From: JASFHF01 sp050123335
GTDB lineage: Bacteria > Pseudomonadota > Gammaproteobacteria > UBA12402
Assembly: GCA_050123335.1 (NCBI GenBank)
Contig: JASFHH010000024.1
Span: 1 to 25,165, forward strand
DNA length: 25,165 nt
Direction of reading: 5' to 3'
In this document: piece by piece, positions 1 through 8,063 of the stretch
How the letters are laid out: the number at the start of each line of letters is the position of its first letter
How positions within the stretch are numbered: the stretch's first letter is position 1
Translations under genes and position numbers: made by a program
The notes under the pieces: generated by a model
The model's database searches: none
What the model was told of the DNA's origin: nothing
What the model saw: the letters and a program-made list of their open reading frames with translations, nothing else

Positions 1-2993
1 AGGATATTGACAGCATCCGCACTTTTAATCCGGAAACTCAATTATCAATTGAAAAAATTGACTCGATAGAATTATTACCCGCACATGAATTTCCTTTAGA
101 CGAAAATGCAATAAAACTTTTTACACAAAACTGGCAACAACATTTTCGTCAAGATTCAACAAACTGTCCTATATACCGAGATATTTGTGAAAGTTTTTAT
201 GTAGCAGGCAGCGAATTTTATTTGCCATTATTTTTCACTAGAACTGCCAGCATTTTTGAATATTTACCTAAAAATAGCTTAATTATTCGCAATGACGCAA
301 TGATTACACAAACTAAAATTTTCTGGGACGAAATAAATTATCGTTACGAGCAGCTCCGTCATAATATCATGCACCCAGCTTTGCCGCCCAAAGAAATATT
401 TTTAACTAATGAAGAAATATTTACACATATTAATAATTTTACGCAAATTACAACTTACCAAGAACCTTTAAAATCAGGCGCTGGCAAATATAATTTTGCA
501 ACACAACAACCACCATCATTAACCATCAATCACAAATTAAAGCAGCCATTACAGCAATTAAAAAATTTTATTAATGACAAACAAACACTGGATCCCGCGG
601 TCAAGCCGCGGGATGACAGCCCTATGGCTGACCGCGGGATCCAGGAAAAAAACCGTCATCCCGCGGCCCAGCCTGTTGACCGCGGGATCCAGTGCCAGTT
701 TTTATTCTGCGCTGAAACCGAAGGCCGGCTGGAAATTTTGCAAAATCTACTGCATTCAATTAACATCTTTCCCAAAAAAATTAACTCATGGCAAGAATGG
801 TGTCAGACACCATTGGTGTCTGACACCTATATCACCGTAGCTCCCTTGGATCACGGATTAATATGCCAAGACATAATTTTAATTACCGAAAATCAATTAT
901 TCGGTGAACGCGTGCTGCAACGTCGCCGCCGCAAAAAAACCGATTTTGATACCGAAGCTGTCATTCGCAATTTAGTAGAATTAAATATTGGTGATCCTGT
1001 TGTACATATTAATCATGGTATTGGCCGTTTTCTGGGACTCAAAACCATCACCACTGACAATATCACCGACGAGTATTTAACCATCGAATACGCAAATAAT
1101 GATAAATTATATGTGCCAATTGCATCATTGCATTTAATTAGCCGTTATAGCGGAACTGACATTGAACATGCACCTCTGCATATATTAGGCGGAAAAACCT
1201 GGGAAAAAGCAAAACGCAAAGCACAAAAACGCATTCGCGATGTTGCAGCAGAATTATTGGAAATTTACGCACGACGTGCTGCCCAAACCGGACATGCCTA
1301 TAAAAAACCTTCCGAAAATTATTTATTATTTGCTGAAAGTTTTCCATTTGAAGAAACACCTGATCAGGAAAATGCAATTGAACAAGTAATATATGATATG
1401 ACATCCGATAAAACTATGGATCGACTAATTTGCGGCGATGTTGGTTTTGGCAAAACCGAAGTAGCAATGCGTGCAGCTTTTATTGCAGTAAATAATAATA
1501 AACAAGTTGCAATCTTAACCCCAACAACGTTATTAACTCAACAGCATTATCAAAACTTTAAAGACCGTTTTGCCGCTTGGCCAGTCAATATTGCGATGTT
1601 ATCCCGATTTGTTTCAATCAAAGAACAACAAAAAATTATCGGGCAGTTAAAAAATGGTAAAATTGATATCGTAATTGGCACTCATAAATTATTACAAAAA
1701 GATATTGAATTTAAAAATTTAGGTTTATTAATTATTGACGAAGAGCATCGTTTTGGTGTGCGACAAAAAGAAAAAATAAAATCTCTGCGTGCGCATATTG
1801 ATATTTTGGCCTTAACTGCCACACCAATTCCACGCACATTAAATATGTCTTTCTCGGGAATTCGTGATCTATCAATTATTGCCACTCCACCAGAAAAACG
1901 CCTATCAATTAAAACCTTTATCCAAGAAAGCAACCCGCAAATTATCCGCGAAGCAATGATGCGCGAAATCATGCGCGGTGGACAAGTATATTTTCTACAT
2001 AACAAAGTAGAAGATATTCAACACAAAGCTGATAAGTTAGCAGAACTAATTCCCGAAGCAAAAATCAACGTTGCGCATGGTCAAATGCCGGAACGCAAGT
2101 TAGAACATGTAATGATGGATTTTTATCATCGCCGTTTTAATATATTAGTCTGCACAACAATTATCGAATCAGGAATTGATATTCCATCGGCAAATACAAT
2201 TATTATCAATCGTGCCGATAAATTTGGGTTAGCGCAATTATACCAATTGCGTGGACGCGTTGGCCGTTCACATCATCAAGCCTATGCGTATTTATTCGTT
2301 CCATCAAAAAAATTAATTAGCAAAGATGCCAAAAAACGTTTGTTGGCCATTGAAGCCTCTAAAGAACTAGGCATTGGTTTTACTCTCGCGACACATGATT
2401 TAGAAATTCGCGGTGCTGGAGAATTGCTTGGTGAAGAACAAAGCGGTCACATGCAAGCAATCGGTTTTAATCTTTATATGGAAATGCTAGAACGCGCAGT
2501 AAAATCATTAAAAACTGGAGAACAACTTGATCTCGATAAACCTTTTGACGCCGGCGTTGAAATTAATCTACAAATATCCGCATTAATTCCCGAAAATTAT
2601 ATACCTAATGTACATACACGTTTAATTTTATACAAACGCATCGCAAGTGCGAAAAGCGAACATGAATTATCGGAGTTACGGGTTGAAATGATTGATCGCT
2701 TCGGCCTATTACCAGAAGCTTGTCAAAATCTTTTTGCAATTGCAGAATTAAAACTGCAAGCAGACCCTTTAGGAATTCAAAAAATCACTGCAAATGCAGA
2801 TGGCGGCAAAATCTCCTTTCTCGAAAAACCTAAAATTGACCCGCAAAAAATCATTCAACTAATTCAACAGCATCCTGATCAATATAAGCTCGCAGGACCA
2901 GCTAAACTGCAGTTTACTATTAAAACTAACACGCCCCAAGAGAGAATTGACACAATTAAGCAATTACTTCACAAACTCACAAAATCCCGATAG
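1..2993 (+). CDS. mfd: Transcription-repair coupling factor Mfd (5' partial)
   Basis: Mfd is the Snf2/RecG-like translocase that pushes stalled RNA polymerase off DNA and recruits UvrA. The reading frame is open from base 3 and the first residues already match Mfd, so the gene starts left of the window; the TTG at 222 is not its start. Visible are the RNAP-interacting part (VVHINHGIGRF, about 999-1031), Walker A GDVGFGKTE (1434-1460), the DEEH box (1737-1748), the LTATPIPRTLN motif, QLRGRVGRSHHQAYAY, and the C-terminal TRCF domain. About 1000 residues are present against roughly 1150 for the family. The product closely follows E. coli Mfd except near 588-692, where a palindromic element adds about 35 in-frame residues (LDPAVKPRDD...DRGIQ) before CQFLFCAETEGR, and near 799-827, where a second palindrome lies in the frame. 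The next gene starts 20 nt downstream. Confidence 0.97.
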   Translation, partial: DIDSIRTFNPETQLSIEKIDSIELLPAHEFPLDENAIKLFTQNWQQHFRQDSTNCPIYRDICESFYVAGSEFYLPLFFTRTASIFEYLPKNSLIIRNDAMITQTKIFWDEINYRYEQLRHNIMHPALPPKEIFLTNEEIFTHINNFTQITTYQEPLKSGAGKYNFATQQPPSLTINHKLKQPLQQLKNFINDKQTLDPAVKPRDDSPMADRGIQEKNRHPAAQPVDRGIQCQFLFCAETEGRLEILQNLLHSINIFPKKINSWQEWCQTPLVSDTYITVAPLDHGLICQDIILITENQLFGERVLQRRRRKKTDFDTEAVIRNLVELNIGDPVVHINHGIGRFLGLKTITTDNITDEYLTIEYANNDKLYVPIASLHLISRYSGTDIEHAPLHILGGKTWEKAKRKAQKRIRDVAAELLEIYARRAAQTGHAYKKPSENYLLFAESFPFEETPDQENAIEQVIYDMTSDKTMDRLICGDVGFGKTEVAMRAAFIAVNNNKQVAILTPTTLLTQQHYQNFKDRFAAWPVNIAMLSRFVSIKEQQKIIGQLKNGKIDIVIGTHKLLQKDIEFKNLGLLIIDEEHRFGVRQKEKIKSLRAHIDILALTATPIPRTLNMSFSGIRDLSIIATPPEKRLSIKTFIQESNPQIIREAMMREIMRGGQVYFLHNKVEDIQHKADKLAELIPEAKINVAHGQMPERKLEHVMMDFYHRRFNILVCTTIIESGIDIPSANTIIINRADKFGLAQLYQLRGRVGRSHHQAYAYLFVPSKKLISKDAKKRLLAIEASKELGIGFTLATHDLEIRGAGELLGEEQSGHMQAIGFNLYMEMLERAVKSLKTGEQLDLDKPFDAGVEINLQISALIPENYIPNVHTRLILYKRIASAKSEHELSELRVEMIDRFGLLPEACQNLFAIAELKLQADPLGIQKITANADGGKISFLEKPKIDPQKIIQLIQQHPDQYKLAGPAKLQFTIKTNTPQERIDTIKQLLHKLTKSR
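586..694. repeat. Palindromic element inserted in frame in mfd
   Basis: A compound palindrome inside mfd. The outer arms CACTGGATCCCGCGGTCAA (586-604) and its exact reverse complement (676-694) are 19 bp. A further copy of the arm end lies at 629-644, the reverse complement of 588-603. An inner 13-bp pair GCCGCGGGATGAC (605-617) / GTCATCCCGCGGC (655-667) completes the fold. The element is much more GC-rich than the gene around it. It spans 35 whole codons with no stop, and Mfd homology resumes directly after it. This resembles the in-frame Rickettsia palindromic elements (RPE); the comparison is from knowledge of that family, not from a search. Confidence 0.85.
799..827. repeat. GGTGTC-type palindrome inside mfd
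   Basis: GGTGTCAGACACC (799-811), a three-base loop ATT, then the perfect reverse complement GGTGTCTGACACC (815-827). It is read through in the mfd frame as part of CQTPLVSDT, just before the conserved TVAPLDHG segment. The same GGTGTC/GACACC ends recur at 9954-9970 and 15024-15105, so this is a member of a dispersed family and not just local symmetry. Confidence 0.8.
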
Positions 2994-3013
2994 AATTAGC
3001 TTTAGGGGATAAA

Positions 3014-3988
3014 ATGAAATTCAAATTATTACAGCTTGCTGGTACATTGCTATTTTTTGGTATACTTATTATCAGCGGATGTAGTAAAAACAACCACAAT
3101 CAATTTCAAGGTTATATCGAAGGCCGATTTACTTATATTTCCTCTCAATACACTGGAACTTTACAGGAATTAAGCGTTGAACGTGGTAGTAAACTCAAAA
3201 TTGGACAAAAAATAGCCGTCCTTGAAAGCAGCCCTCAATTAGAAGAATATCAACAAGCACAAGCGGACCTCGAAAAAGCCAAATCTGACTTAGCAGATCT
3301 GGAAAAAGGCAAGCGCCCTTCTGAGCTAGCTGCGATTGTAGACCAACAAAAGCAAGTTATTGCACAAATTGAATATGCAGCAGTCACCGTAAAACGCTAC
3401 CAGCACTTGGTTAAAACCGATGCTATACAACAAGATAGATTAGATGAAGCTATCTCAAACTATAATAACCTTAACGCACAACTTGCTGAATTAAACGAGA
3501 ATTTAATTACTGCCAAATTACCTTCGCGCATTGATCAAATCAATGCAGCCAAAGCCGCTGTTTCTGCAGCTAAAGCCGCAATGCAAAAAGCACAATGGCA
3601 ACTAAACCAAAAACAATTATTTTCTCCTCTTAACGGACACGTATATGATACTTTTTATCGAATCGGCGAAAATGTACCCGCTAACACACCCGTTCTATCC
3701 GCACTTGACCCAAAAAATGTTTATGTAGTATTCTTTATTCCAGAAAAAAAATTAGCCACCATTAAAATTGGCCAAAAAATAACTTTCACTTGTGATAGTT
3801 GTCCCCAATCTATCCCAGCAACCATATATTTTATTTCTGATAAAGCCGAATACACGCCACCAGTCATTTACAGCGAAAACTCACGCCAAAAATTAACTTA
3901 TCGTGTTGAAGCAAAATTAACGATTGCCAACGCACAAAAAGTTAACCCCGGCCAACCAATCACAATTGATCTTGCTAATACAGAGTAA
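3014..3988 (+). CDS. HlyD-family membrane-fusion lipoprotein (YbhG/YhiI-like)
   Basis: Periplasmic adaptor that would link the inner-membrane ABC transporter encoded next to it to an outer-membrane channel. The 324-residue product begins with a lipoprotein signal peptide whose lipobox is ISGC (Cys23). A short beta strand segment with the biotinyl-lipoyl-like sequence GTLQELSVERGSKLKIGQKIAVLES follows (about 49-73), then a long alpha-helical hairpin rich in Ala, Gln and Lys (about 78-198). The second lipoyl half (FSPLNGHVYDTFYRIGENV) and a beta-barrel end the protein. The start is an ATG 6 nt after AGGGG. It lies 20 nt after mfd and 4 nt before the ATPase gene, so it is most likely co-transcribed with both. 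The substrate cannot be told from sequence; multidrug or lipophilic substrates are usual for the family. Confidence 0.88.
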   Translation: MKFKLLQLAGTLLFFGILIISGCSKNNHNQFQGYIEGRFTYISSQYTGTLQELSVERGSKLKIGQKIAVLESSPQLEEYQQAQADLEKAKSDLADLEKGKRPSELAAIVDQQKQVIAQIEYAAVTVKRYQHLVKTDAIQQDRLDEAISNYNNLNAQLAELNENLITAKLPSRIDQINAAKAAVSAAKAAMQKAQWQLNQKQLFSPLNGHVYDTFYRIGENVPANTPVLSALDPKNVYVVFFIPEKKLATIKIGQKITFTCDSCPQSIPATIYFISDKAEYTPPVIYSENSRQKLTYRVEAKLTIANAQKVNPGQPITIDLANTE

Positions 3989-3992
3989 CATC

Positions 3993-4922
3993 ATGACAAA
4001 TAACGAATACATAATTGATGTCAAAGGCCTAACCAAATCATATGATAAGAAATGCGTGGTATGCAATGTTGATTTACAAGTAAAACCGGGTGAAATTTTT
4101 GGGTTTTTGGGACCAAACGGCAGCGGCAAAACTACCACAATTCGAATGTTGTGCGGTTTATTAAAACCAGATGCTGGCGAAGGCACATGTTTAGGCTATG
4201 ATATTTTAACTGAGTCGCTAAAAATTAAATTGCAAGTTGGTTATATGACACAGCGGTTTAGCTTATATAACGATTTAACCATTCGCGAAAATCTAGACTT
4301 TATCGCTCGTATTTATAACATTAAAAATCGCACTCAACGCGTAAATGAATGTGTTAATCGACTTGGTTTTAGTAAAAAACGTCAAAACCAAATTACCGGC
4401 ACATTATCCGGCGGATGGAAGCAACGCCTCGCACTTGCTGCCGCAATGTTACACAACCCAAAATTATTATTACTTGATGAACCAACCGCTGGAGTAGACC
4501 CAAAAGCACGGCGTGAATTTTGGGAACAAATTCATAATTTAGCCGCTGAGGGCATAACTGCATTAGTAAGCACACATTATATGGATGAAGCCGAACGCTG
4601 CCATCGTTTAACTTATATTGCTTATGGACATTTATTAACAACTGGCAATATTGAAGAAGTAATTAAGCATGCGAATTTATCTATGTGGAAAGTCACAGGA
4701 CCAAACATCTCTGATTTATCACACAAATTACAACAACAATCCGGCATTGAACAAGTAACTGCTTTTGGACAATCGCTGCATGTAGTCTCGCAGAACCCAG
4801 ATGCTCTTGAAAAAGCTATTGCACCGTTTAAAACTAGCGATTATAAATGGGAAAAATCAACTGCGGATTTAGAAGATGTATTTATTCATTTAGTTGCTGA
4901 GGCGAAAGATAATTTCGCCTAA
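3993..4922 (+). CDS. ABC transporter ATP-binding protein (ABC-2 type)
   Basis: Nucleotide-binding subunit that would power the adjacent permease. The 309-residue product shows Walker A GPNGSGKTTT, a Q-loop QRFSLY, the signature LSGGWKQR, Walker B LLLLDEPTAGVDP and the switch histidine in STHYMDEAERC. The frame is open further upstream to 3924, but that overlaps the adaptor gene; the ATG at 3993, 4 nt after the adaptor stop, gives a normal start MTNNEYIIDVKGLTKSY. Unlike E. coli YbhF or RbbA it has one ATPase domain and would work as a dimer. The C-terminal region (about 220-309) is the usual extension of the CcmA/YbhF-type subunits. Confidence 0.92.
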   Translation: MTNNEYIIDVKGLTKSYDKKCVVCNVDLQVKPGEIFGFLGPNGSGKTTTIRMLCGLLKPDAGEGTCLGYDILTESLKIKLQVGYMTQRFSLYNDLTIRENLDFIARIYNIKNRTQRVNECVNRLGFSKKRQNQITGTLSGGWKQRLALAAAMLHNPKLLLLDEPTAGVDPKARREFWEQIHNLAAEGITALVSTHYMDEAERCHRLTYIAYGHLLTTGNIEEVIKHANLSMWKVTGPNISDLSHKLQQQSGIEQVTAFGQSLHVVSQNPDALEKAIAPFKTSDYKWEKSTADLEDVFIHLVAEAKDNFA

Positions 4923-4944
4923 CTAAGTGGAACTGAAGTAAAAC

Positions 4945-5011
4945 GGGACGCGAGCTTTACATAATTACAAAGCCTTGCTTGTTGCTTTGTAATCATGTAA
5001 AGCTCCGTCCC
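4945..5011. repeat. Palindromic (MITE/REP-like) element, GGGACG-GAGCTTTACAT type
   Basis: Left arm 4945-4973 and right arm 4984-5011 are reverse complements except for one extra base and one mismatch, around a loop of about 10 nt. The arms begin GGGACG and contain GAGCTTTACAT and ATTACAAAGC. It lies in the 123-nt gap between the ABC ATPase and permease genes and is followed by CTCTAAGT. The same outer sequence and the same CTCTAAGT flank occur near 14283-14401. It would form a strong hairpin in the operon mRNA but has no T-run, so a terminator role is doubtful. Confidence 0.85.
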
Positions 5012-5045
5012 TCTAAGTAACTACAAAAGAACTGAGATATTTAAA

Positions 5046-6182
5046 ATGACAGCATTTTTTTCAACCAAACGACTTTGGGCTGTAATAGTTAAAGAGTTCA
5101 TTCAAATGAAGCGTGACCGCATTACTTTAGCAATGCTGATTATAATTCCGTTAATGCAATTAATTTTGTTTGGTTACGCAATTAACAGCAACCCCAAACA
5201 CTTACCTACTGTAGTATTAGATGCTGATCAAAGTTATCTTTCCCGCACTTTTTTACAAGGTATGCGCAACACCGAATATTTCGCGTTAACCGCAAGAACT
5301 AACAGCGAAAAAGAGGCTAATCATTTAATGAAAATCGGTAAGGCAATTTTTATTATTAACATTCCAGCAGGTTTTTCCCACGACTTCGTTCATAACGAAC
5401 ACCCAAGCATTTTATTAACGGCTGATACAACCGAATCAATGGCTTCAGCAAATGCTATTACTGCGGCAAATAGTTTAGCCAGCACCGTATTTAATCGTGA
5501 TTTAGCCGGCGCATTATCATATTTAAAACCAGGCACAGCACCTTTTGATTTACAAATACACGCCAAATATAATCCTGAATTAATCACACAATATAATATT
5601 GTACCAGGATTAATGGGTGTGGTACTCACCATGACCATGGTTATTATAACTGCATTAGCAATTACGCGCGAATATGAACGCGGCACTATGGAAAATTTGC
5701 TGGCAACACCAGTACGCCCAATTGAAGTAATGTTAGGCAAAGTAATTCCCTACATTATTGTAGGATATGTGCAGGCCATACTAATTCTTACTGCAGCATT
5801 TTATGTGTTTCACGTACCTATTCATGGCAGCTTGACTCTATTGTTTTTAGCCACCCTGCCCTTTATTGCCGCTAATTTATCTATTGGCATCACTTTTTCA
5901 ACTTTGACTGATAACCAACTACAAGCAACTCAAATGTCATTCTTCTTTTTCTTGCCATCGATCTTGCTTTCAGGCTTTATGTTCCCGTTTTTCGGCATGC
6001 CAAAATGGGCGCAATATATAGGTGACGTACTACCATTAACTTACTTTCTAAGAATCACTCGCGGCATTATGTTAAAAGGCAATACGTTTGCCAGCACCTG
6101 GCCAAATATTTGGCCAATTATTGTTTTTATGATAGTTGCGATATATATTGGCATTAAGCGTTACAAACAAACTTTGGATTAA
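5046..6182 (+). CDS. ABC-2 type permease (YbhR/YhhJ-like)
   Basis: Membrane subunit of the exporter formed with the two upstream genes. The 378-residue product has the usual layout: an N-terminal membrane helix (about 26-46), a large periplasmic domain (about 47-180) starting with LPTVVLDADQS, then five or six C-terminal membrane helices. The conserved motif EYERGTMENLLATPVRP follows the second helix. The start ATG at 5046 has only a weak GAGA-like ribosome site. A single permease is present where the E. coli ybhFSR system has two, so it probably works as a homodimer. The csiV-like gene starts 3 nt after its stop. Confidence 0.92.
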   Translation: MTAFFSTKRLWAVIVKEFIQMKRDRITLAMLIIIPLMQLILFGYAINSNPKHLPTVVLDADQSYLSRTFLQGMRNTEYFALTARTNSEKEANHLMKIGKAIFIINIPAGFSHDFVHNEHPSILLTADTTESMASANAITAANSLASTVFNRDLAGALSYLKPGTAPFDLQIHAKYNPELITQYNIVPGLMGVVLTMTMVIITALAITREYERGTMENLLATPVRPIEVMLGKVIPYIIVGYVQAILILTAAFYVFHVPIHGSLTLLFLATLPFIAANLSIGITFSTLTDNQLQATQMSFFFFLPSILLSGFMFPFFGMPKWAQYIGDVLPLTYFLRITRGIMLKGNTFASTWPNIWPIIVFMIVAIYIGIKRYKQTLD

Positions 6183-6185
6183 ACT

Positions 6186-6773
6186 ATGAAATACATTAAA
6201 TACATATTAATTCTATTATGTTTAATCATGCATCCCGCTTTTGCTGATGATGGCATTTACCGCATAGATTTAATCGTATTCTCTCATGTTAACCAACAAG
6301 TACTAGATTCAGAAAGTTGGCCAAATATCCTAAAAACTCCTGTTATAAAAAATGTCAGTGAAATCACACCGACCCAAAAACTAGGATTAATTAAAGAAGC
6401 AAATAAATTATCTGCTCAACCTGATTATAAAATTCTATTACACACCAGCTGGCTGCAAAACATTAATGATACAAAATGGATTCACATCTATGGTGGTCAA
6501 CCTTACGATGCCAAAGGACAACCAATCCAACCCGATGACAACCGCATGCCAACTTACTGGGAATTAAATGGGAAAATAAAAATCACCAAAGCAACATTTT
6601 TTGATATTTATACTGACCTTCATCTCACAATTCCAACTTCAGATGGTAAAAACATTGTTCCTTTGCGCACTTTCAGTTTGCAACAACACCGCCGCACTAA
6701 ACTCAATCAACTCAACTACCTGGATCATCCTTTATTTGGGACGTTAATTAAAATCAGTAAAAACAAATTATGA
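6186..6773 (+). CDS. csiV: CsiV-like periplasmic protein
   Basis: The 195-residue product has a signal peptide (cleavage likely after HPAFA, residue 20) and then YRIDLIVFSHVNQ.....ESWP, the hallmark opening of the CsiV family, followed by YKILLHTSWLQ and a C-terminal LRTFSLQQHRRTKLNQLNYLDHPLFGTLI segment. CsiV in Vibrio cholerae is a peptidoglycan-binding protein needed when D-amino acids are made. In many gammaproteobacteria it is encoded beside mfd; here the exporter genes lie between them, which supports the assignment. It is somewhat shorter than usual. The ATG is 3 nt after the permease stop, so translation is probably coupled. Family assignment is by recognition of these motifs only. 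Confidence 0.72.
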   Translation: MKYIKYILILLCLIMHPAFADDGIYRIDLIVFSHVNQQVLDSESWPNILKTPVIKNVSEITPTQKLGLIKEANKLSAQPDYKILLHTSWLQNINDTKWIHIYGGQPYDAKGQPIQPDDNRMPTYWELNGKIKITKATFFDIYTDLHLTIPTSDGKNIVPLRTFSLQQHRRTKLNQLNYLDHPLFGTLIKISKNKL

Positions 6774-6778
6774 TTTAA

Positions 6779-6808
6779 TTGGCAATATAATTTATTTATA
6801 ACTATAAT
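6779..6808 (+). promoter_or_regulatory. Sigma70-type promoter for the outer-membrane protein gene
   Basis: TTGGCA (6779-6784) and TATAAT (6803-6808) are separated by 18 bp. Transcription would start near 6815, giving a short leader with GAGGG (6824-6828) 7 nt before the ATG at 6836. The perfect -10 hexamer and the strong ribosome site fit an abundant outer-membrane protein. Confidence 0.65.
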
Positions 6809-6835
6809 AGCCTTACTTAATATGAGGGTAATAAT

Positions 6836-7489
6836 ATGAAAAATAACTTCAAAAAAGTATTACTAACCAGCTGTGCTGCATGCGTACTTATGACAACTGC
6901 TGCTTATGCACAACCAACTTTATTAACTGACAACTCTTCTAATTTATACGCTAACGGTTTATATTTCGGCGTGCAGATTGGACATACTTCTCTACATAAT
7001 GACAACGCCTTTACTCAAACTGCCAGTGGTGCGCTCGCTGACACTATGCTGTTTGGCATCAGCCACATAGGTCTTGCAGGATATTTGGGTTACAGTTTCA
7101 ATGATTATCTTGGCGTCGAAATCGACTATCATCATCTAGCTGACATGAGTGAAACTGGCGGAACTATGAATGTAAATAACCATACACGAGTACAAAGCGG
7201 TGATGTTCTAGTAAAAGGTTCTTTGCCTGTATGTAAATATCTTCGCCCATTTGTAAAAGGTGGTGCTTCTTATGTTTACCAAGATATTTTAAATTCTCAA
7301 AATAATGGCGCAACTATTTTATACCAAAGCAAAGCCAACAGAATTATGCCTGTAGCTGCTGCGGGGGTTGATATTCATTTTACCAAATCAATAGCAATTG
7401 ATGCCAGCTGGACTCATTGGTTCGGCAACAGCACAATTCATAGCATTGATTTCCCTGCTCTTGGAATTAGTTATACTGTTGGAAATTAA
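6836..7489 (+). CDS. Outer-membrane beta-barrel protein (opacity/OmpA-barrel type)
   Basis: The 217-residue product has a clear signal peptide ending in AAYA (cleavage after residue 25). It then shows alternating amphipathic strands typical of an eight-stranded barrel: YFGVQIGHTSL, GLAGYLGYSFNDYLGVEIDYHHLA, VLVKGSLPVCKYLRPFVKGGASYVY, IMPVAAAGVDIHF and IAIDASWTHWFG. It ends YTVGN, without the classical C-terminal Phe. It resembles PF13505-type barrels such as opacity proteins found in many host-associated gammaproteobacteria. It has its own promoter and a GAGGG ribosome site. Its function (surface structure, adhesion or porin) cannot be settled from sequence. Confidence 0.82.
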   Translation: MKNNFKKVLLTSCAACVLMTTAAYAQPTLLTDNSSNLYANGLYFGVQIGHTSLHNDNAFTQTASGALADTMLFGISHIGLAGYLGYSFNDYLGVEIDYHHLADMSETGGTMNVNNHTRVQSGDVLVKGSLPVCKYLRPFVKGGASYVYQDILNSQNNGATILYQSKANRIMPVAAAGVDIHFTKSIAIDASWTHWFGNSTIHSIDFPALGISYTVGN

Positions 7490-7493
7490 CTTG

Positions 7494-7539
7494 TATACCC
7501 ATTACGATCGGGTATATTATCCCGCGACCAAGTCGCGGG
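7494..7539. terminator. Two hairpins between convergent genes, probable bidirectional terminator
   Basis: TATACCC (7494-7500) pairs with GGGTATA (7510-7516) over a 9-nt loop. Directly after it CCCGCGAC (7521-7528) pairs with GTCGCGGG (7532-7539) over a 3-nt loop. They fill the gap between the outer-membrane protein stop (7489) and the macrodomain gene stop (7542). The second stem has the same CCCGCG(A/G)..CGCGGG character as the element in mfd, so it may be a captured repeat acting as a terminator. No long T-run follows on the plus strand (ATTATTTCTC). Confidence 0.5.
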
Positions 7540-7541
7540 AA

Positions 7542-8054
7542 TTATTTCTCACTGTTTAGAACCTGCAAATATTCATTAAATATATCCGTATTGAAGCATA
7601 CGAAATAAACTTTTTCTATTGATTGATCGTGCTGTAAAAATTTCTTTACTTCATTTACTGCAATTTTTACCGCTTGTTTAATTGGATAACTATATAATCC
7701 ACAACTAATTGCCGGAAAAGCTATGGTTTTGATACCATTCTCTACTGCTAATTTTAGACTTTCGCGATAACATGAAGCTAATAATTTAGCTTCGTTTTTA
7801 TCACCACCATGCCAGATCGGACCAACAGTGTGAATAATATATTTAGCTGGAAGTTTATATCCATTAGTGATTTTTGCTTCTCCAGGAACGCATCCATTTA
7901 AAGTTTGACATTCTGCACGCAAATCAGGGCCAGCTGTCCGATGAATTGCGCCATCAACACCTCCGCCACCTAACAAAGTTCGATTAGCAGCATTGACAAT
8001 TGCATCAACTTCTAATTTAGTTATGTCGGCTTGAATTACTTCAATACGCTGCAT
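7542..8054 (-). CDS. Macrodomain O-acetyl-ADP-ribose deacetylase (YmdB/MacroD type)
   Basis: The 170-residue product is one macrodomain of usual length. Key motifs are QADIT (about 8-12), VDAIVNAAN (16-24), LLGGGGVDGAIHRTAG (27-42) with the catalytic-type Asn and Asp (N24, D34), KYIIHTVGP, and AFPAISCGLYSYP. MacroD-like enzymes deacetylate O-acetyl-ADP-ribose and remove ADP-ribose from acidic residues; E. coli YmdB also binds RNase III. It begins 9 nt after the SH3b gene and is the last gene of a minus-strand group. Which substrate is used here is unknown. Confidence 0.93.
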   Translation of the reverse strand: MQRIEVIQADITKLEVDAIVNAANRTLLGGGGVDGAIHRTAGPDLRAECQTLNGCVPGEAKITNGYKLPAKYIIHTVGPIWHGGDKNEAKLLASCYRESLKLAVENGIKTIAFPAISCGLYSYPIKQAVKIAVNEVKKFLQHDQSIEKVYFVCFNTDIFNEYLQVLNSEK

Positions 8055-8063
8055 AAAACCCCG

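Noticed and set aside
586..694. CRISPR array
   Set aside because: The repeats are inverted, not direct with unique spacers, and lie within a coding frame; no cas genes are visible in the window.
574..840. 88-residue plus-strand frame inside mfd with WIPRSSRGMT-like residues
   Set aside because: It is the alternate reading of the palindromic element; the mfd frame across the same bases matches Mfd on both sides.
1138..1404. Minus-strand open frame opposite mfd
   Set aside because: Antisense shadow of a strongly conserved coding region, no ribosome site and no recognisable protein.
3924..3992. Upstream extension of the ABC ATPase frame
   Set aside because: It overlaps the adaptor coding sequence; the ATG at 3993 gives the normal N-terminus of the family.
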